Below are positions 8,803 through 14,177 of a stretch of 14,177 bases of DNA, piece after piece. The stretch's first letter is position 1. Each line of letters starts with the position of its first letter. The stretch comes from Allomyces macrogynus ATCC 38327 (Eukaryota > Blastocladiomycota > Blastocladiomycetes > Blastocladiales > Blastocladiaceae): contig GG745378.1 of NCBI GenBank assembly GCA_000151295.1, positions 275,224-289,400 on the forward strand. The letters run 5' to 3'. The notes under the pieces are model-generated. The model searched no databases. It was given only the letters and a program-made list of their open reading frames with translations, and had not been told where the DNA came from. The translations under genes and the position numbers were made by a program.

Positions 8803-8844
8803 TGGCGACTCGTCCAACATTTTGACGTGGCGACTCTGTTGGAC
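8803..8844. repeat. Interleaved direct repeat and perfect 8-bp inverted repeat
   Basis: TGGCGACTC occurs at 8803-8811 and again at 8828-8836. Each copy is followed by one arm of an inverted repeat, directly or after a short gap: GTCCAACA at 8812-8819 and TGTTGGAC at 8837-8844, with a 17-base loop. The function is unknown; it may be a protein-binding site in the GOT1 promoter or a footprint of an old insertion. Confidence 0.7.
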
Positions 8845-8880
8845 ATGTCCTCCTGAGAAATGTCGTTAGCCCTTGGTGAC

Positions 8881-8886
8881 AAAAAA
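8881..8886 (-). terminator. RNA polymerase III terminator of tRNA-Val
   Basis: Six consecutive T on the minus strand, 34 bases past the tRNA 3' end. Runs of four or more T on the coding strand end Pol III transcription. It is the first such run downstream of the gene. Confidence 0.6.
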
Positions 8887-8920
8887 GTGCGATATGCTTG
8901 AAGTCGAGTGACTTCGTTCT

Positions 8921-8994
8921 GTCAGCGCCCAGGTTCGAACTGGGGACCTTCTGCGTGTGAGGCAGATGTGATAAACCGACTACACCACGCTGAC
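8921..8994 (-). tRNA. tRNA-Val, anticodon CAC
   Basis: 74 bases without an intron or encoded CCA. On the minus strand: acceptor GTCAGCG/CGCTGAC (7 of 7 pairs), D arm with GTG/CAC stem and GG in the loop, anticodon stem TCTGC/GCAGA with loop CTCACAC (anticodon CAC, reads GTG Val), variable loop AGGTC, and T arm CCCAG-TTCGAAC-CTGGG. The internal promoters are intact: box A TGGTGTAGTCGG and box B within AGTTCGAACCT. A T6 terminator follows 34 bases downstream. All features indicate a working gene. Confidence 0.93.
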
Positions 8995-9577
8995 GTTGCC
9001 GTATCCTCATTTCATCATAATAAACCTGGCCCACAAATGCGACTGACAACAGCATTCATCGCCCTCACACCTCCAAACTCACCACGACCTCTCAAACCCG
9101 GTTACCAATGTATCCAACATCCCCTTGGCCCTCTTCAACGTCTAGTGCTTCTCAGTCCACATTAACTCATCCAAATTCAAACTCCACCACCAACCCCAGA
9201 CAGGTGTCACTCTCAACCTCAAGAACATGAATGTAGACACAAAACGAATTCGCCAAGGATCAGTCAGTTTTGCTCCCCTTCAACAATGTTCCTGTAATGG
9301 TCAAGGGTGCCATGCAATGAGTTGCAGCATTTGGCCCATGGTGCTGAAACAAGGTGCTGGAAGACAACCAGAAAGGACAAGCAAGGGATCAAATCATCCA
9401 GAGCAATGCTGACAAGGAGAACCAACCACCATGACAAGCAACCAATATTAAGGGGGTGCAGTGGATGCAGTGGATGTAGCTGAGGAAGTCATATGGCATG
9501 TGGTGGAGAAGTATCAAGGAAGACAAAAGAGAGAATCACCAAAGACAAAGGATGAGGAAAGGAGCACAACATAACAA

Positions 9578-9704
9578 TGTCAGGGTGGAACTCTGACAGT
9601 TTGATGGTCATTGACAAGTTGGATTCAGTAATACTGGGTTGGCTTGGAAGGGAGAGTTGGCTGGGGCCTAATCATGTCAAATAAAAGCTTGAGAGCATTC
9701 TGCA
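9578..9704 (+). repeat. Possible solo-LTR-like segment (weak)
   Basis: Starts TGTCAG and carries CTGACA after a 9-base loop (9578-9583 with 9593-9598), a form seen at the 5' ends of some fungal LTRs. An AATAAA signal follows at 9680-9685, and the segment can be closed at a TGCA near 9704. There is no second copy in the window and no clear primer-binding site after it, so this rests only on local resemblance. Confidence 0.2.
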
Positions 9705-10081
9705 GCAAATAATGCCAATGGAGGTTCTCAAGGTCAGGTGTTTGTTTGTGCAGTCCAGCAGCAATGTGGCAAGGTGTGCTTAGAGCACAATGAGCTTCAA
9801 GAAATCTGACAAGGTGAAAAAATAATAGAATATGTAAGAAATTGGATTAGCATGGGCATCATTGAATGCCAAAAAGAACATTGAACACCAACAAGAATGT
9901 GGCACAGGATTGGTGCATTTGTCACTCAGTGGTGACACGTCTTCTTGCTCAGAGGGCAGGAGCATGTCATTGTCAAGTTCATCAAGCTGTGGGAGTGGGG
10001 TGATAGATGACAGTGACAACAAGGAGTCCTGGCCAGATGACTCTCAATTTTGGGCTGAAGTACATGAATTTTCTTGAGGTC

Positions 10082-10321
10082 AGGTTTGCCAAACAAGTTG
10101 ACCAAGTCAAGACCATGGCACCTATCTTCTGCATCCCAGAGCCCAACAGGAAACTGCACCTGATCATTGACCTTCATGATGCACAGTGCAACCAATGGGC
10201 ATGCAACTTTAAGCTGCTGAATTATGAGGCCATCATCTGCATGCTTGTATGATGTGTGGAGCCAGTCTCCATTGACCTCAAAAGCGCATTTCACCACATG
10301 CAACTGCACGAAGCAGTCTAC
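10082..10321 (+). pseudogene. Reverse-transcriptase fragment of a retrotransposon, decayed
   Basis: One frame reads APIFCIPEPNRKLHLIIDL, then a degraded linker, an in-frame TGA at 10250-10252, and then SIDLKSAFHHMQLHE. This matches the N-terminal fingers part of retrotransposon RTs: a proline motif followed by K-LRLI-DLR, then S-DLKSAFHHI-L containing the first catalytic Asp. The DLKSAFHH wording is closer to DIRS/tyrosine-recombinase elements than to Ty3 (DLRSGYHQ), but the fragment is too short to assign. The YxDD motif, RNase H and integrase are absent: homology stops at 10321, five bases before the second tRNA copy. The protein is non-functional. Confidence 0.7.
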
Positions 10322-10326
10322 TTAAT

Positions 10327-10400
10327 GTCAGTGCCCAGGTTCGAACTGGGGACCTTGTGCGTGTGAGGCACATGTGATGAGCCGACTACACCACGTTGAC
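10327..10400 (-). pseudogene. Second tRNA-Val(CAC) copy, probable tRNA pseudogene
   Basis: 74 bases, same strand as the copy at 8921-8994 and differing at six positions. T arm, variable loop, anticodon loop (CAC) and box A/B are unchanged. The second pair of the anticodon stem is C-G in copy 1 and G-C here, a compensated change. The acceptor stem, GTCAACG/CACTGAC, has two adjacent A-C mismatches (positions 5:68 and 6:67). No T run follows within the next 20 bases on the minus strand. It is likely a decaying gene, although a weakly expressed tRNA cannot be excluded. It lies 88 bases downstream of the La stop codon. Confidence 0.75.
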
Positions 10401-10488
10401 GTGCCTGACGTTCTGTATTGCTGGATTTGACCCAGTATGCCAAACCTCAAGGACACCAAGTGCATTTCACCCCTGCACGCCTTTCAAA

Positions 10489-11850
10489 TCACACTGCCAC
10501 CGTCTCAAATCCAGCCATCAACGCATCCAACCTCTCCTCCTCGGCCTTGGTCAATGTGCGGCGTTTCTTGGGCCGCGCCAGCTCGTCCAAATCTTCGTCC
10601 TCATCCTGGTCAAACTCCACGACCAGCCCCTTGGACGCTGCCGACTTGCCCGTCGCCGTCCCCACGCGCTTCCCACCGGCGCGCTTGCCTTTACCTTTAC
10701 TCTTGGCCTTGAGTGTGCGCGCGCGGTCGCCGTGGTACGTCAACTCGGCGTCGCCCATGAGCGCGGTCAACGACGCATTCGCGCCGAACTTGTCGCGCAC
10801 GGCCGATGCGGAAATGGCCGAGACAACGTCAGCCGCGAGCGGGGTCGTGTACTCGATGTACGCGGCGAGGTCGGTCAGGGTGATGACTTTGATCGCGCCG
10901 TAGGGTTCAAAGAAGGGCTACCGGTGGAGCATAAACTGGTTAGGCGCAGCGCGCGGTGGAGAAGATCGCAGCGTATGTACCCTCAGCGCGACCTTGGTCG
11001 CGACCGCCGCCGCGGCACCTGTCACGGCCACGACGCACCCGGGCGTGTACCCGAGTTTCATGGTCGCGTCGGTCGACACGGCAGTAGCGGTTGACGCGGA
11101 GCTGGGTGCGACCACGTCGGCGAGCACCGTCGGTTCGTCGTTACGCGCGCGTTTCCTCGACGAGGTCGGTGCCACTGACGCGGCCGCCGCGGAGGTGGGC
11201 TTGGGTTTCGGAACGTCGACAGACCGGCTACATCCAGCAAACTCGCGGTTCAGTGGCCCAAACAAAAAAAAAAAAAAAAAAAAAAAAAAACAGATCCAAC
11301 GCCCAAAATGTACGCACGTCTTGTAGGCCACCCTGAACGGCTCGCCATCATACACGTGCCTGGCAGACGCGACCGCGCGCTCGGCACTCTGTTCCTCGAC
11401 AAACCGCACGACTGCCGCCGTCCCGCGCTTATTCGTGACGTGGAAATCCTTGATCGCGCCAAACTGCTCAAAATGGGCGCGCAACTCATTCGCAGCAATG
11501 CCCAACGGCAAGTCCGAGACATGCACTGCACTGAAATCCACGACCGAGTCGAGCGCGAGCACGGGCCGCAAGTCCCGACGACGGACGGCAGTACAGTCCG
11601 GGTCGGTTTCGAGGACGGACGAGGCGCGAATGGCGGAGACGACGGCGTTCACGTTGCCGAGCGCGAGTTTCTTGACGCGCGAGTAGGTGAGCAGGGCCGA
11701 GAGCGGGACCCAGGACTTGTCGGTGGTGGTTGATGGGACAGGAGAAGGGTGTTTGGCGACGTGCGCGGCGAGCGAGGGAAGGTGCGCGTCGGAAAAGTAG
11801 AATTCGAGCAGCCGACGCAGTTGCAACTGCGTGAGCGTGTGCGAGGCCAT
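10489..11850 (-). CDS. La / LARP7-type RNA-binding protein (three exons)
   Basis: La proteins bind the UUU-OH end of new Pol III transcripts in the nucleus and protect and fold pre-tRNAs. Exons: 11850..11318, 11227..10981, 10917..10489; introns of 90 nt (GTGCGT...TGTAG, phase 2) and 63 nt (GTACAT, CTAAC branch, GGTAG, phase 0). The ATG sits in an ideal context (CCACCATGG). The protein has 402 residues (human La 408). Domains: La motif about 8-92 (LRRLLEFYFSDAHL, WVPLSALLTYSRVKKL), RRM1 about 107-178 (AVHVSDLPL; GTAAVVRFVEEQSAERAV), NLS-like RKRAR 202-206, second RRM about 241-305 (GCVVAVTG; FFEPYGAIKVITL) built across intron 2, a Lys/Gly-rich stretch 330-345, an acidic run and PKKRR 376-380. 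By eye, several residues that hold the 3' end in human La are replaced (Q20 to L14, D33 to L27, F35 to A29). La versus LARP7 is not resolved. Confidence 0.85.
11264..11290 (-). repeat. T27 homopolymer inside La intron 1
   Basis: 27 uninterrupted A on the plus strand, so U27 in the La pre-mRNA. It lies in the first intron, about 35 bases before the acceptor, with a CTGAAC branch-like motif between. It could act as a polypyrimidine tract, though it is unusually long and pure. Its exact length is prone to sequencing error. Confidence 0.9.
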
Positions 11851-12547
11851 GGTGGTGGATCGGGATTCGGGGTCGGGTGGCGAAGTGTCACAATGTGGAT
11901 TCGAATGCAGCTTGCGCGCCGGGTCAGTCGGACACGAATCCAGGTCGTTGTTGTGGTTGCTGGTGGTCGCTTTGCCGTGACGATCAACCCACAGTGATCA
12001 GTGATCGCTGGTTGGAGGAGAGTGAGCGGCTGCGCGCTCATCACAGGACTCGGCGTGATGCGTTGCGAGGCGCGACGCATGATCTGACGACCAATCCACC
12101 ACACCCATCCACCATCACTGCCCTCTCGGACCCACGCCGCGACGTTCCCTCGTCCAATATCGTCTATCTGGAGCACCCTTGTGTATTTCTTATGTATGTT
12201 CTTTTGAGCCGCTCATGCAAGCGCGCGCGATCTGGTCCAGGCCGCAACGAAAAACGAGAAAGACAATCCCAACGCCAAAAAAACCAAACCAGAAACAAAA
12301 ACAAAAAGAAAAACACGCGACGATCCAAGCCAAAAGAACGATTGATGAAGAAAGAGTAGAGAAAACAGCGGGCGCGCCGTCAAGTAGCGCCCGCCAAAGG
12401 GGTGTGTGAGCAACGGGTCAAATCTTGAGAGAAAGGAGAGAATACGAGAATGGAAGGAAAGAGCAACGATTGACAAGCGAGGGAAATGCCATGGAACAGT
12501 CAAGAAAAAAGGCAGAAACAAATACGCCATGGTCCACGCGTCCACGA
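11851..12547. other. Intergenic region: La promoter and bZIP 3' flank
   Basis: No gene recognised. The part next to 11850 should hold the La promoter and leader; no TATA box seen. A short inverted pattern TGATCAGTGATCA lies at about 11995-12006. From about 12230 to 12480 the plus strand is A/purine-rich, so pyrimidine-rich in the bZIP transcript, which fits a 3' UTR. Open frames here (for example plus 12179..12409, minus 12176..11649) have no family resemblance. Confidence 0.45.
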
Positions 12548-13994
12548 TTAGTGCACGCGAATCGTCGCCTCGGGCCTCGCTGCCGCTGCCTGCGCCGCCT
12601 GAGCCGCCTGCGCCACCGCGGCCGCGGCCACGGCAAAGTGGTGGTGGTGGTAGTACGCGGCCAGCGCCGGCGATGGCGCCGGGAGCATGTACGGCGCCGG
12701 CAGGTACGGGTACATGCCCGGCATCATCGGCGGGAGCGGCAACCCGCCTGTCGCGGGCGTTGGCAACTTGCTGAGCCCGAGCTTGTTGGGCGTGGTCGCG
12801 CGGCCCGCGAGCATCGGATACGGCGCGCCCGCCGCGGTCGGGACCGTCTTGACCGACGGCGGTGGCGTCGGCTTGGCCTTGGGGCTCGGTGGTGGAGGCG
12901 GGCCCTTGGGCAATGCGGCCTCGATCTGGTCGACGATCCCTTTGGCGTCGCACCCCTTGAGTTCGGCCAGTTCCGTGGCGAGTTCCTCCACTTTCTGCTT
13001 GAGCACGGTCGCGCGCTCGACGGCCCAGTGCCGGTGCTTGCGCTCGTGCGAGACGTCGATGCGCAGCGCCGCGACTTGGTCCTCGAGGTGCTCGAGGTAC
13101 TGCTTGCGCCGCTGCCGGAAATTGCGCGCGGAAATCTTGTTGCGCAGTTGCCGCCGCTCCTTGGGGGTCAAGTGCGCCGCCGTCTCGTCGAGGTCAAACG
13201 GCTCCGTGTTGAGGTGCTTGGGCGGCCAGAGCGACGGGTGGTGGCCCGTGGGCGCGTCGACGAGCATGTCGTCGTCGTGGTCCTCGTCATCGTCAAAGTG
13301 ATCCGGGTCAAAGTGGTCGTCCGGGTCGGGCGTCGCCGCGGCAGGCGCCGGGAGGGACTTGGGCGCGGTCACTGCCGGCGGTGCCGGCGCGGGGGTGCCG
13401 ACACCAAGCGCAGCGGCAATGGTCGTGGGCCGCGTGATAGTTACAGGCGGCGATGGCACTGCCGACGCGGTTGCCGGGATGGTCTCAGTCGGAGCCGAGA
13501 CCGGCACCGGGTTTGCGACCGTGGTCAGATCCAGCGCGTCCATGGGCTCGGTCTTGATCACCATCTCCTCTTCCACCTTGATCTTGGGCTCGGGCGCCGG
13601 CAACAGTGCCGAGTCGGACGCGCGTGCGGCCGACGGCGCCAGCGTCTGCGTCCGGCCAACAAACCGGGCGAGCATGTGCGACGCCGAGTGCCGGCCAGGT
13701 GCGGCATTCGTGACCGGGGTCAATGGACGGATGGGCGACGTGCGACGAGCCGGCACACCACGACGGGGCCTTGCGCGAGCGCGCGTGGGGGGCGGCGGCT
13801 TGGGCGAGGCCGAGGCCGACCGGGTGCGGCGCTTGAGGGTCGCGGTAGCGCTGGATGGTGGTGGGGCGGTCGAGGCCGTTGGTGCCGGTTCAGCGTTGGA
13901 CTTGGCGGCAGCCGCGGTGGAGCGGTGGTGGGTTCTTGACTAGCACGCCTTCTGTGACGTGATTGGGGTAGAGTTATACCATTTGTCGGGGCAT
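12548..13994 (-). CDS. bZIP transcription factor (5' end uncertain)
   Basis: The main exon, 13939..12548, codes for 463 residues in one frame. It has no ATG until well inside (about codon 89) and begins right after an in-frame TAG, so a splice acceptor (GTGCTAG) at 13940 is likely. The best local model uses ATG at 13994 (MPRQM), a donor GTATAA at 13979 and a 40-base intron, giving 468 residues; an exon beyond the window is the alternative. Using that numbering: basic, Arg-rich N-terminus; two sumoylation-type motifs IKVE (K126) and IKTE (K134); acidic Asp-rich segment about 211-232; bZIP basic region RRQLRNKISARNFRQRRKQY at about 267-286 followed by a coiled coil to about 333. The RNKISARNFR-RRK signature is typical of a conserved fungal bZIP subfamily. 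The C-terminus is Pro-, His- and Ala/Gln-rich. It should bind DNA as a dimer in the nucleus; target genes are unknown. Confidence 0.85.
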
Positions 13995-14177
13995 GTTAGT
14001 TGGTTAAATCGGAATTTTGTGGTTGTGACTCTTATTTGATTTTTTTTTATTAGTGTGACAAGATAGCTGCTATTTTTATTTTTTACTTCGCGTTAAGACT
14101 GTGGCGTAGCTATGGATTTACGAGTCAATGGATGTATTTGCTTTGATATCTGTATCAGGAGTGCAGTGACAGGTACT
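13995..14177. promoter_or_regulatory. AT-rich 5' flank of the bZIP gene
   Basis: Base composition changes sharply from very GC-rich coding DNA to AT-rich sequence with T8 and A/T runs. On the minus strand there are AAAAAATAAAAATAG and CCAACTAACATG, the latter holding both the candidate start codon and a CTAAC that could instead be a branch site. It may be the promoter and leader, part of a longer intron, or the edge of an inserted AT-rich element; the window ends too soon to tell. Confidence 0.4.

Larger units (their letters stand above)
8554..8920. other. GOT1 upstream region and tRNA 3' flank
   Basis: No gene seen. The left part should contain the GOT1 promoter and leader (minus strand, ATG at 8553); no TATA box is obvious. 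GC content drops toward the tRNA. It holds a repeat-plus-hairpin structure at 8803-8844 and, at its right end, the Pol III terminator of the tRNA gene. Confidence 0.45.
8995..10326. mobile_element. AT-richer island between two tRNA-Val copies, decayed retroelement remnant
   Basis: The base composition drops sharply here compared with the GC-rich flanks, and the Ala/Pro-coding style disappears. No intact gene is present. At its right end lies a broken reverse-transcriptase fragment (plus strand), and in the middle an LTR-like candidate. A plus-strand frame at 9862..10077 encodes a Ser/Asp-rich, Gag-linker-like peptide in another frame from the RT part, which suggests a frameshift. I found no target-site duplication, and no repeated pair of ends other than the tRNA copies, so the limits of the element are uncertain. 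Confidence 0.5.

Noticed and set aside
12425..13939. 504-codon plus-strand open frame
   Set aside because: Arg/Gly-rich shadow of the bZIP gene on the other strand; the bZIP signature proves the minus frame.

Overview
The window looks like nuclear DNA of a zoosporic (early-diverging) fungus, possibly Blastocladiomycota-like. The coding DNA is very GC-rich and encodes Ala/Pro/Ser-rich proteins. Genes are compact and split by short introns with GTACGY/GTGCGT donors and CTAAC-type branch sites. The gene set is eukaryotic: Golgi GOT1, La protein, bZIP factor, chitin deacetylase, and tRNAs without an encoded CCA. The phylum is an inference from gene style and was not tested. There are no operons and no bacterial features. 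All gene models below were spliced by eye.

Layout, left to right: (1) 5' part of an unidentified gene, minus strand, two exons, running off the left edge; (2) an intronless gene for a large animal-type chitin/polysaccharide deacetylase, minus; (3) a repeat-rich spacer; (4) a two-exon 180-aa helical protein resembling Mediator subunit 30, minus; (5) a divergent promoter region and a plus-strand two-exon gene with a DUF4050/Gag1-like domain; (6) a five-exon GOT1 gene, minus, convergent with gene 5; (7) a tRNA-Val(CAC) gene, an AT-richer 1.3-kb island with a decayed reverse-transcriptase fragment, and a second, damaged tRNA-Val(CAC) copy in the same orientation; (8) a three-exon La/LARP7-type gene, minus; (9) a bZIP transcription factor gene, minus, whose 5' end lies in AT-rich DNA at the right edge.

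The protein genes are housekeeping or regulatory and do not form a pathway: cell-wall modification (deacetylase), ER-Golgi traffic (GOT1), Pol II transcription (MED30-like, bZIP) and Pol III RNA maturation (La). The most unusual parts are the tRNA-bracketed retroelement remnant, the deacetylase with hydrophobic segments at both ends plus a Ca-loop-like motif, and the La protein with an altered 3'-end binding pocket and a 27-base T tract in one of its own introns. I found no clearly new multi-gene system.
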